Source of the DNA: JBEDUK01 sp963781595
GTDB lineage: Bacteria; Actinomycetota; UBA4738
Assembly: GCA_963781595.1 (NCBI GenBank)
Contig: CAWAGG010000006.1
Span: 1,302,001 to 1,366,000, forward strand
Reading direction: 5' to 3'
DNA: 64,000 nt
Part shown: positions 43,751 through 51,121 of the stretch, piece by piece
Numbering within the stretch: the stretch's first letter is position 1
Layout of the letters: every line of letters starts with the position of its first letter
The notes under the pieces: model-generated
Databases searched by the model: none
The model's input: only the letters and a program-made list of their open reading frames with translations
What the model was told of the DNA's origin: nothing
Translations under genes and position numbers: made by a program

Positions 43751-44506
43751 CTACGCGTCGGCCAGGACCACGAACCGCGGCATGGATTCGAGCCAGCCGA
43801 GCACCGGTGGCGACGCGACGCGGTACGCCCATTCGACGTCGGAGAGGCGCTCGATCCGCGGGGCCCGCCACCCGGCACGTTCGGCGCCGGCCATGACGGT
43901 GTCGATGTCGAGCGCCCGGGACATCGGGAGCGCCGAGCGGACCTCCGGGTCGTAGTCGCCGTGATGGTCCGGTTCGGCCCGGAGCACTTGCCGCGCCAGC
44001 TCCGCGGCCTTGCGGCGGGCCCTGGTCGAGAGGGCGCCGACCCCCCAGCCGCCCTCGTACAGCACCAGGCGTCCACCGGGCCGCGTGACCGCCCGCCATC
44101 GCTCGAGCGCCCCGACCGGATCGGGCAGCGTCCACAGGAGATGGCGCTCGATGACGGCGTCGAACGGCCCCGGAGGCGGCGACTCGGCGGTGCCGACGAT
44201 CGTGTCCAGCCGCACCCGACGGTGGGTGGCCTTGCGTTCGGCGTGAGCCAGCATCCCGGGTGAGATGTCGAGCGCCGTCACACGATGGCCGAGCTCGGCC
44301 GCGAGCAGCGCCATCGCCCCCGTTCCGGCGCCGACGTCCAGGACGTCGGCGGGCGGGGGAGGGAGGTGCCGGGCGAGGGCGGCCCTCCATGCGCCGGCCG
44401 CGGCCGGGTGCTCGATGACGTGTCCCACGGACCGGTCGTACGTCGCCGCGTCGGCGTCCCAGAACCGGCGGATCCGTTCGTGCAGGTCGTCCCGATGCGC
44501 GGTCAT
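43751..44506 (-). CDS. SAM-dependent methyltransferase, class I
   Basis: A 251-residue methyltransferase: FWDADAATYDRSVGHVIEHP, the SAM-binding VLDVGAGTGAMALLAAELG, TALDISPGMLAHAE, and TRPGGRLVLYEGGWGVG. It is the third gene of the copper operon: its ATG overlaps the copA stop by 4 bases, so it is made together with the copper pump. Small-molecule methylation (for example of a chalcophore or a thiol) would be consistent, but that is inference; the substrate is unknown. Confidence 0.85.
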   Translation of the reverse strand: MTAHRDDLHERIRRFWDADAATYDRSVGHVIEHPAAAGAWRAALARHLPPPPADVLDVGAGTGAMALLAAELGHRVTALDISPGMLAHAERKATHRRVRLDTIVGTAESPPPGPFDAVIERHLLWTLPDPVGALERWRAVTRPGGRLVLYEGGWGVGALSTRARRKAAELARQVLRAEPDHHGDYDPEVRSALPMSRALDIDTVMAGAERAGWRAPRIERLSDVEWAYRVASPPVLGWLESMPRFVVLADA

Positions 44507-46752
44507 CGCGCGGACCCGCGCCGGTACCGGCCCAGGCGCAGGGCGTTAGCCACCACGCTCACGCTCGAGGCCGCCATCGCCGCCGCGGCCCAGACCGGGG
44601 TCAGCACACCCGCCACGGCCAGCGGGATCATCACGACGTTGTAGCCGAACGCCCAGACCAGGTTCTCTGCGATCACCCGGTAGGTCCGCCGCGCCAGCTC
44701 CAGCGCGTCGGGGACGGCGCCGGGGTCCGACCCCAGGAGCGTGACGTTCGCGGCCTCGATCGCGACGTCGGCGCCGGCCCCCATCGCGATCCCGAGGTCC
44801 GCCTGCGCCAGCGCCGGCCCGTCGTTGATGCCGTCGCCGACGAACGCCACCCGGTGCCCGTCGGCCTGGAGCCGGCGGACCTCGTCCACCTTGCCCTCCG
44901 GGTACACCTCCGCGATCACGTCGTCGATCCCGGCCTCGTGCGCGATCGACCGGGTCGTCGTCCGCCGGTCGCCGGTCACGAGGGCCACCCGCATGCCGAG
45001 GGCGCGGATCCGTCGGATCGCCTCTGCCGCGCCGGGCTTCGTACGGTCGGCCACGGCCAGCAGCCCGAGCGGCCGCCCGTCGGCCAGGACCGCGAACACC
45101 GTCGCGCCGGTCGACGCGAGCGCCTCCGCTCGCTCGGTGAGCTCGTTCGGCAGGCCGTCCGGTCTCGCGACGATCACGTCGCGGCCGTCGACGCTCGCGC
45201 GGGCACCGGCGCCGGGTATCACGGAGAACGACCCGGCGGGGGGGATCCGGACGCCGCGGCCGCGGGCTCCCTCGATCACCGCCGTGGCGATCGGGTGTTC
45301 GGATCCCTGCTCGGCGGCGGCCGCAAGGGCGAGCAGGTCGTGCTCGTCGACGCCCGACACGGGGACCGCGTCCTGGAGCCGCATCGCGCCCTCGGTGAGC
45401 GTACCGGTCTTGTCCATCAGCACCACGTCGATCCCGCGCGCGGCCTCGAAGACCTCTCCGCCCTTGAACAGGATCCCGAGTTCAGCGGCGCGACCGCTGC
45501 CCGCCATGATCGCCGCCGGCGTCGCGAGGCCGAGCGCGCACGGACACGCGATCAGCAACACGGTGACCGCGTGGATCAGTGCGGTGCCGGGCGTGGCGTC
45601 GCCGAACGCGATCCATCCGACGAACGTCCCGGCGGCGATCAGCAGCACGATCGGGACGAAGATCGACGACACGCGATCGGCCAGGCGCTGCACGGGAGCC
45701 TTCGATCCCTGCGCCGCCTGCAACAGCCGGACGATCCCGGCGAGACGGGTCGCCGCGCCGACCCTCGTGGCCTCGACCTCCAGGCGGCCGAAGCCGTTCA
45801 GCGAAGCACCGACGACCTCGTCGCCGGGCGCGACGTCGACCGGGACGGACTCGCCGGTCAGCATCGACAGGTCGACCGACGACGCGCCGCTCACCACGAC
45901 ACCGTCGACGGGGATCTTCTCGCCGGGCCGGACGACGACGACGTCCCCGACGCGAACCTCGTCGACGGGCACGCGTCGCTCGGCGGCGGCGTCGAAAATC
46001 GTCGCCTCCTTCGCGCCCCGCTCGAGCAACCGCCGGGAGGCGTCACCGGCCGATGCCCGGGCCCGGGCCTCGAGGTACTTCCCCACCAGGATCAACGTGA
46101 CGATCACGGCGGCCGTGTCGAAGTAGTGATCGTCGCGACCGGCCAACGTCGCCCACACGCTGTAGCCGTACGCGGCCAGGGAGCCGACGGCGACCAGCGT
46201 GTCCATCGTCGAGGTGCCGTGGACGGCGGCCTTCGCCGCGGACCGGATGAACGGCCATCCGCAGTAGAAGACGACCGGCGTCGCCAGCGCCCAGGTCACC
46301 GCCATGCTCCACGACGTATCCGGGAACACGAACGTCAGGAGCAGGATCGGGACGGTCAGGATCGCGGCGACGACGAGCCGGAAGAGGTATCCGCGCGCCT
46401 CGTCGTGGGCGGAAGGGCCATCGACGTGCTCGTGGGCGCCGTACCCGGCACGCTCGACCGCCGCGACCAAGGGCTGGACGTCGAGCCCCGGCGCCGTCGG
46501 GGTGACCAGTGCCGTCCGGGACGCGAGGTTGACCGTGGCTGACGCGACGCCTTCCTGCTTCGAGAGGGTCCGTTCGACGCGCCGCACGCAGGACGCACAG
46601 GTCATGCCCTCGATGTCGAGGGCGATCTCGTTCGACGGGACGTGGTCGTGCGTGGTGTACGAACGCGATCGACCGGGCCGGGCGGGGGCGTTCGTCCCGG
46701 CGTTCGACGGATGGTTCGACCTGGTGCTCGTCCGGTCCTCGGTGCGGCTCAT
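44503..46752 (-). CDS. copA: Copper-exporting P1B-type ATPase
   Basis: A 749-residue P-type ATPase. A 45-residue His-poor, Arg-rich start precedes one heavy-metal-associated domain (GMTCASCVRRVER) and eight membrane helices. Transport motif CPC (IACPCALGLATPAA), phosphorylation motif DKTGTLTEG and hinge GDGINDGPALAQADLG complete it. CPC with the N-terminal MTCASC marks Cu(I) export. The start overlaps the CopZ stop (ATGA), and its stop overlaps the methyltransferase start. Expression should be controlled by CsoR from the shared operator at 47020-47036. Confidence 0.95.
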   Translation of the reverse strand: MSRTEDRTSTRSNHPSNAGTNAPARPGRSRSYTTHDHVPSNEIALDIEGMTCASCVRRVERTLSKQEGVASATVNLASRTALVTPTAPGLDVQPLVAAVERAGYGAHEHVDGPSAHDEARGYLFRLVVAAILTVPILLLTFVFPDTSWSMAVTWALATPVVFYCGWPFIRSAAKAAVHGTSTMDTLVAVGSLAAYGYSVWATLAGRDDHYFDTAAVIVTLILVGKYLEARARASAGDASRRLLERGAKEATIFDAAAERRVPVDEVRVGDVVVVRPGEKIPVDGVVVSGASSVDLSMLTGESVPVDVAPGDEVVGASLNGFGRLEVEATRVGAATRLAGIVRLLQAAQGSKAPVQRLADRVSSIFVPIVLLIAAGTFVGWIAFGDATPGTALIHAVTVLLIACPCALGLATPAAIMAGSGRAAELGILFKGGEVFEAARGIDVVLMDKTGTLTEGAMRLQDAVPVSGVDEHDLLALAAAAEQGSEHPIATAVIEGARGRGVRIPPAGSFSVIPGAGARASVDGRDVIVARPDGLPNELTERAEALASTGATVFAVLADGRPLGLLAVADRTKPGAAEAIRRIRALGMRVALVTGDRRTTTRSIAHEAGIDDVIAEVYPEGKVDEVRRLQADGHRVAFVGDGINDGPALAQADLGIAMGAGADVAIEAANVTLLGSDPGAVPDALELARRTYRVIAENLVWAFGYNVVMIPLAVAGVLTPVWAAAAMAASSVSVVANALRLGRYRRGSAR

Positions 46753-46973
46753 GCCCGCGCCTCGGTGACGCTCACGACGTCGTACCCCTCCTCCCCGATC
46801 GCCTCACGGACGGCGAGGACGTCGGGCTGGGCCGAGAACGTCACGTCGACGCGGCCGGAGGAGTGGTCCGCGAGGACCCCGGCGACGCCGTCGATCGACG
46901 AGATCGCACGCTCGATCGCCATCTTGCAGTGGTCGCAGGTCATCCCGCCGACCTGCACGTGGAGTTCGCTCAC
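46749..46973 (-). CDS. copZ: Copper chaperone CopZ
   Basis: A 74-residue heavy-metal-associated domain (MSELHVQVGGMTCDHCKM) with the Cu(I)-binding motif M-T-C-x2-C. It hands copper to CopA. I use GTG 46973, with ggaagga 5-6 bases upstream; the longer frame to 47276 runs antisense through csoR and is not real. It overlaps copA by 4 bases. Confidence 0.9.
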   Translation of the reverse strand: MSELHVQVGGMTCDHCKMAIERAISSIDGVAGVLADHSSGRVDVTFSAQPDVLAVREAIGEEGYDVVSVTEARA

Positions 46974-47019
46974 GGGCTTTCCTTCCCACGCGATGTCTCG
47001 ATGATGCGCTTCCCACATG

Positions 47020-47036
47020 ATACCCTCCGGGGGTAT
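47020..47036. promoter_or_regulatory. CsoR operator between divergent copZ and csoR
   Basis: ATACCC-TCCGG-GGGTAT, a 17-base palindrome that resembles the CsoR box of Bacillus subtilis copZA (as I recall, ATACCC-TACGG-GGGTAT). It overlaps the rightward -10 TATGGT (47034-47039, toward csoR) and the leftward -10 TATCAT (47017-47022 minus strand, toward copZ), so one repressor can shut both. Confidence 0.85.
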
Positions 47037-47057
47037 GGTTCGACACGGAGGATCCCG

Positions 47058-47366
47058 ATGAGCGACGGCACCACGAACGGGCATCCCGGCTACGCCGCGC
47101 AGGCCGACACGGATCGGGTCCTGGCACGGCTCCGGCGCATCGAGGGCCAGGTGCGTGGGATCCAGCGGATGGTCGAGGAGGAGCGGTACTGCGTCGACGT
47201 GCTGGCCCAGATCTCGGCGTCGACGAACGCCCTCGAGAAGGTCGGGCTGTTGCTGTTGAACGATCACATCCGGCATTGCGTCCGCGGCTCGATCGTCGAC
47301 GGCGGGGGGGACGAGAAGATCGAGGAGCTCGTCGAGGCCGTCGACCGGTTCGTCCGCGCGACGTAG
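47058..47366 (+). CDS. csoR: Copper-sensing repressor CsoR
   Basis: A 102-residue CsoR/RcnR-family helical repressor. The copper site Cys45, His70 and Cys74 keeps the spacing of mycobacterial CsoR (C36, H61, C65). The basic face RLRRIEGQVRGIQRM binds the operator. Cu(I) binding releases DNA. ATG 47058 with ggagga upstream; the longer in-frame start at 46863 would span the operator. Divergent from copZ-copA with one operator between them, so it regulates both itself and the pump. Confidence 0.95.
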   Translation: MSDGTTNGHPGYAAQADTDRVLARLRRIEGQVRGIQRMVEEERYCVDVLAQISASTNALEKVGLLLLNDHIRHCVRGSIVDGGGDEKIEELVEAVDRFVRAT

Positions 47367-47375
47367 AGCCGGGCG

Positions 47376-48263
47376 TCAGACGCCGAGCGGCGACGGCGAC
47401 GGCGACGGGTCGATATCGATCGACGGGTGGTGATCGATCCCGTGCTCGTGGGCGTGTTCGCCTTCCGCCACGTGGATATGGCTGTGCTCGTGGATCAGGT
47501 TCACCCGCAGCAGGAGGTCCCGGTCCGCGAGCACCTCGCTCGGTGTCCCCATCCCGACCACGCGGTGCTCCTCGGAGAACACCAGGCACCGATCGGCGAT
47601 CACGTCGAGGACGTCGAGGTCGTGCGTCGCGAGCACGATCGTCTTGCCCGCCCGGCCGAGCTCGGCGATCAGCTCCGTGAGCCACTCCTGCGTCCTGGGA
47701 TCGAGCGCCGCGGTCGGCTCGTCGAAGAGCAGCACGTCCGGGTTCATCACCAGGACGGACGCGATCGCGACGCGCTTCTTCTCGCCGCCCGAAAGCTGGA
47801 AGGGGGCGCGGTCCGCCAGGCCCTCGATCTCGAGCATCGCCATGACGTCGCCGATCCGCTCCTCGACCTTCTCCTTCGTCCATCCGAGCTGCAGCGGGCC
47901 GAACGCGACCTCCTCGCGCACGCTCGGCGAGAAGACCTGCGCGTCGGAGTTCTGGAAGATGAACCCAACCCGCGAGCGGAAGCCCATCGAGAACCCCTCG
48001 TCCTGCAGGTTCTCCTCGGTCACGGCCTGGCCGAACGCCTCGAAGGACCCTGCATCGGGGAAGATCAGGCCATCCAGGATCTTCAGCAGCGTCGACTTGC
48101 CGCAGCCGTTTGCCCCGAGCAATGCGACCTTCTCGCCGGGACGAACCTCGAACGACACGCCGTCGAGCGCGGTGAAGCGCTCGAGATAGGCGTACCGGAG
48201 GTCGCGGCATACGAGCAGCGGATCGCTTCCGGTGACGGGCGCTGTGGTGTCCTCAGGCGCCAA
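47376..48263 (-). CDS. cbiO: ECF nickel/cobalt transporter ATPase (CbiO)
   Basis: A 295-residue ABC ATPase: Walker A GANGCGKST, Q-loop FQNSDAQVF, signature LSGGEKKRVA, Walker B DVLLFDEPTAALD, and the switch His in THDLD. The segment QNSDAQVFSPSVREEVAFGP is typical of energy-coupling-factor ATPases. The C-terminus carries an unusual His-rich tail (HEHSHIHVAEGEHAHEHG), which could buffer Ni or Co. Start TTG 48263 has ggggagagc upstream and overlaps the CbiQ stop. Last gene of the cbiM-cbiQ-cbiO operon. Confidence 0.92.
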   Translation of the reverse strand: MAPEDTTAPVTGSDPLLVCRDLRYAYLERFTALDGVSFEVRPGEKVALLGANGCGKSTLLKILDGLIFPDAGSFEAFGQAVTEENLQDEGFSMGFRSRVGFIFQNSDAQVFSPSVREEVAFGPLQLGWTKEKVEERIGDVMAMLEIEGLADRAPFQLSGGEKKRVAIASVLVMNPDVLLFDEPTAALDPRTQEWLTELIAELGRAGKTIVLATHDLDVLDVIADRCLVFSEEHRVVGMGTPSEVLADRDLLLRVNLIHEHSHIHVAEGEHAHEHGIDHHPSIDIDPSPSPSPLGV

Positions 48264-49197
48264 GGAGCCGCTCTCCCCACAGGACCGCGAACGCCACGGC
48301 GATCGACCCGGCGACGAACACCCAGTCGAGCGCCGTCGTGCGGAAGCTCGTGAGGACCTTCGCGTCCCCCCGGTACCCGCGAGCGACCATCGCGAAGTGG
48401 ACCTCCTCGCTCAGGGTGTGCGCCTTGCCGAACAGGGCCCCGGCGGTCGCCGTCACGAACCGCTGGCTCTCCTTCACGTCCGTCGGGTTGCCGACGGACC
48501 GGGACTTGCGGGCCGTGTACATGTCGGTGACGGAGTTCAGCAGCAGGAAGATGTACCGGTAGGCCATCCCGACGATGAGGACGAAGACCTTCGGCACGTG
48601 CAGCGACCGCAGCGCGGCGAGCAGCTTCGCCCACGGCGTGGTGAGCGTCAGCAGCACGACCAGCGAGATCGACACGGCGACGCGGGAGACGATCAGGCCG
48701 GCGCCGTAGAGGCCCTGCTCGGTGATCCCGACGGGCTGCCCGTGCCACGACCAGAGCGGCACGACGATCGTCCCCGGCGTGATGAAGCTGAGCGTCGCCG
48801 GCAGCACGACGATCCCCGTGAAGATCGGGATGAACAGCCAGACCCGCTTGACGAAGAACCACAGGGGGAGCCTCGATGCCGCCGCGAGCACGACCGTCCC
48901 GGCGTACATGGCCAGCAGCAGCGGGATCGTGCGCAGGAACGCGGCGACGAGCAGCAGTCCCAGCAGCGTGACGATCTTGACCCGAGGGTCGAGGCGCTGG
49001 AGGAGCCCGTCCTGCTGGGCGACGTCGTCGCTGAACATCGCCTGACGCATCACGTTCGCGCCGCCGGAGAGGGTCTTCTCGATGAAGCTGCCCTTCTTGC
49101 GCTTGCCGATGCACCCGCAGGGGCAGAGGGCCACCTCTCCCGAGACGAGCCACCTGGGGGTGGTAGCCGGGCGCGCGGTCGTCGCCTCAGCGGTCAT
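48253..49197 (-). CDS. cbiQ: ECF transporter transmembrane protein (CbiQ)
   Basis: A 314-residue T component with about six membrane helices. The coupling motif region for the ATPase reads KSRSVGNPTDVKESQRF and AMVARGYRGDAKVL (the A-R-G-type motif). The first 55 residues are cytoplasmic with a Cys cluster (LCPCGCIGKRKK), not usual for CbiQ, which could be a metal-binding extension. The start overlaps the CbiM stop (ATGA). Confidence 0.9.
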   Translation of the reverse strand: MTAEATTARPATTPRWLVSGEVALCPCGCIGKRKKGSFIEKTLSGGANVMRQAMFSDDVAQQDGLLQRLDPRVKIVTLLGLLLVAAFLRTIPLLLAMYAGTVVLAAASRLPLWFFVKRVWLFIPIFTGIVVLPATLSFITPGTIVVPLWSWHGQPVGITEQGLYGAGLIVSRVAVSISLVVLLTLTTPWAKLLAALRSLHVPKVFVLIVGMAYRYIFLLLNSVTDMYTARKSRSVGNPTDVKESQRFVTATAGALFGKAHTLSEEVHFAMVARGYRGDAKVLTSFRTTALDWVFVAGSIAVAFAVLWGERLLGA

Positions 49198-50285
49198 GTC
49201 GCCGCCGCCGCGGTGGGAGCGTCGCCCGGGACCCGGCCGCGGTTCGCGAAGTACCGCAGCAGGTACACGATGCCGAAGATGATCAGCCCGCAGATCGCGA
49301 TACCGACGAACGCGGAGACGATGTAGCCGAGCACGGGATGGTCACCGCTGTTGAACCCGTAGCCTCCCAGGAGGGTGTGGCTCCAGAACGACGCGAACCT
49401 GTTCAGCCCGGTCGGCACCGCAGAGAGGCCGTACTTCGCGAGGTCCAGGTCCCCCGGCGAGTCCTCGCCGAACGCGCCACCCGGTGCGAGGAGGCCGAGC
49501 GGGACCAGGAACGCCATGGCGATCAGAGGCACGTACGCCCACGCCCAGCTGACCTTCTTTTCCTCCCGGCGCGCCTTCTCGGCCTCGGCCTGCGTGAGCG
49601 GGACGCCGGGATGGTTGATCCGCATCACGGGGATGTTCGCCCGCTGCAGGTAGGCCACGATCCCGAACGTGAACGCGAACTCCGCCAGGCCCGCGACCGT
49701 GAGGTGCGCGAACAGCATCGCCGGGATCGTCTGCGCGAGGTGGAACGGCGCGTACAGGGGCGTGCCGTTCGCCGTGTGGAACAGGTCGGGCTGGATCCCG
49801 AACTCGATCGCCGCGCACAGGGCGGCGACGTTGATCGCGAGGTAGCCGGCGATCCCCGCGGTGACGGCCCGACGGTTCGAGGTGAGTGCGGATCGGCCCG
49901 CCAGCCAGCGGTAGAGGAAATACGTGACGAACGGCAGGACGATGCCCATGTTGAACACGTTCGCGCCGAACGCGAGGACGCCGCCGTCGCCGAAGAAGAG
50001 GGCCTGGATCAGCAGCGCGATCGTCATCGTGATGACCGCCGCCCACGGCCCCAGGATGATCGCGGTGATCGCCGCCCCGGTCGCATGCGCCGTCGTCCCG
50101 TCCGGGATCGGGACGTTGAACATCATCACGAGGAAGCTGAACGCCGCCGCGATCGCCATCAGGGGCACGAAGCGGCTCGTGACGAGCTTCTTGACCTTGC
50201 GGACGGCGACGACCCAGAAGGGAACGCAGGCTGCGGCCATCACGCCGCACGTGGCCGGGCTCAGGTATCCGTCGGGGATGTGCAC
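49194..50285 (-). CDS. cbiM: ECF nickel/cobalt transporter substrate component (CbiM with a C-terminal domain)
   Basis: 363 residues. It begins MHIPDGYLSPATCG, in which the N-terminal His loop inserts into the metal site of Ni/Co CbiM/NikM proteins. The usual seven-helix CbiM core has the signature PIPDGTTAHATGAAITAIILGP. After about residue 240 comes an extra part with two more helices (LAPGGAFGEDSPGDLDLAKYG, YIVSAFVGIAICGLIIFGIV), as in CbiM proteins fused to a PDGLE/CbiN-type domain, so no separate CbiN is needed. GTG 50285 with gggaaggg upstream. Promoter at 50327-50356 carries a Fur-family box. Confidence 0.92.
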   Translation of the reverse strand: MHIPDGYLSPATCGVMAAACVPFWVVAVRKVKKLVTSRFVPLMAIAAAFSFLVMMFNVPIPDGTTAHATGAAITAIILGPWAAVITMTIALLIQALFFGDGGVLAFGANVFNMGIVLPFVTYFLYRWLAGRSALTSNRRAVTAGIAGYLAINVAALCAAIEFGIQPDLFHTANGTPLYAPFHLAQTIPAMLFAHLTVAGLAEFAFTFGIVAYLQRANIPVMRINHPGVPLTQAEAEKARREEKKVSWAWAYVPLIAMAFLVPLGLLAPGGAFGEDSPGDLDLAKYGLSAVPTGLNRFASFWSHTLLGGYGFNSGDHPVLGYIVSAFVGIAICGLIIFGIVYLLRYFANRGRVPGDAPTAAAAT

Positions 50286-50326
50286 GGGTCGCTCCCTTCC
50301 CTCATCGGTCCGCCGTCCTACCACCC

Positions 50327-50356
50327 ATCCTATTGAGCAATCGCAACGGATTGCAA
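50327..50356 (-). promoter_or_regulatory. cbiMQO promoter with a Fur-family box over the -35
   Basis: Minus strand: -35 TTGCAA (50356-50351), an 18-base spacer, -10 TAGGAT (50332-50327). The 16-base box TTGCA-ATCCGT-TGCGA covers 50341-50356 and overlaps the -35. The full transcript leader is about 35 bases, too short for a cobalamin riboswitch. Confidence 0.7.
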
Positions 50357-50450
50357 CTACAAGGAACGGCGGACGCGCGGTCGTGTGGATGCATCGACAT
50401 GCATCCAGGCGCAGGAGGAAGAGCCGGCAAGGCCAGCGCCGGGAGAGGGC

Positions 50451-50888
50451 TTAGGGGAGGTCCCTAGAGGAGCCGCAGGCCGCACACAGACCGGAGATCG
50501 CGAAATGGGTCAGGTCCGGGCGGAACCCGCGGTGCCTGGTGATCTGATCTCGGATCACGTCGATCTCATCGACCGACAGCGAATCGTCGGTGCCACAGTT
50601 CGCGCAGATCAGGTGGACGTGCTGCCCCTCGCTCGTCCGGTGGTATTCGGCACCGTCCTCGAGATGCGCGTGCGACAGGACGCCGACGCTCTCGAGCATG
50701 TCCAGCGTGCGGTACACCGTGGAGGCGTTCACTCCGGGGATCCGTTCCTTGACGCGGCGGGCTACGTCGACGGGGCTGATATGCCCGTCGGTTGCCATGA
50801 TCTCGGCCACGATGGCTCTACGCTGCGGCGTCATGCGCAGGCCTCGACGCTTCAGCTCCAGCAGGATCGGTTCGGCGCTCGCGGTCAC
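50451..50888 (-). CDS. Fur-family metalloregulator (Nur/Zur-like)
   Basis: A 145-residue Fur-family repressor: winged helix GLRMTPQRRAIVAEIM with STVYRTLDMLE as recognition helix, then the metal-sensing segment EYHRTSEGQHVHLIC, and two CxxC pairs for a structural zinc (CANCG, CAACG). The box in its own and neighbouring promoters has half-sites like the published Nur (nickel) box. Start: a perfect TACAAT -10 overlaps ATG 50897, so the leaderless start is GTG 50888, 7 bases downstream. I cannot tell nickel from zinc sensing by sequence, but the neighbouring nickel/cobalt ECF transporter favours nickel. Confidence 0.85.
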   Translation of the reverse strand: MTASAEPILLELKRRGLRMTPQRRAIVAEIMATDGHISPVDVARRVKERIPGVNASTVYRTLDMLESVGVLSHAHLEDGAEYHRTSEGQHVHLICANCGTDDSLSVDEIDVIRDQITRHRGFRPDLTHFAISGLCAACGSSRDLP

Positions 50889-50895
50889 AGGCGCC

Positions 50896-50934
50896 ATTGT
50901 ATGTCGCTGGTCTTGCACCTGCAATCGACTGCGA
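50896..50934 (-). promoter_or_regulatory. Promoter of the Fur-family gene with the same box
   Basis: Minus strand: -35 TTGCAG (50924-50919), a 17-base spacer, -10 TACAAT (50901-50896). The box CTGCA-ATCGAC-TGCGA (plus strand, 50919-50934) overlaps the -35, so the regulator should repress itself. A second small palindrome TTGCA-CC-TGCAA is at 50913-50924. Confidence 0.65.
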
Positions 50935-50975
50935 AGGCGGGACCCTCGCGTTCGGACCCGGGGCGACGGATGATG

Positions 50976-51017
50976 CATATGCAATGACTTGCATGTGGGA
51001 CGCGTGTCAGGTATCGT
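50976..51017 (+). promoter_or_regulatory. ABC exporter promoter with a Fur-family box over the -35
   Basis: The 22-base near-palindrome at 50976-50997 has the core ATGCA-ATGACT-TGCAT (50979-50994). -35 TTGCAT (50989-50994), a 17-base spacer, -10 TATCGT (51012-51017). The leader before ATG 51122 is about 100 bases, unlike the leaderless genes around it. Confidence 0.7.
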
Positions 51018-51121
51018 CGGGTCGGCACCACGCACCTCCAGCGGCGGCCGGCCGCGTCCCTCGCGGTCCGGCCGCTCCCTCTCCCAACGTATCGTTCGGC
51101 GACATCGAGGGGATGCGGCCG

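Noticed and set aside
50286..50450. Cobalamin riboswitch before cbiM
   Set aside because: The predicted transcript start leaves only about 35 bases of leader, and no B12-box sequence is visible.
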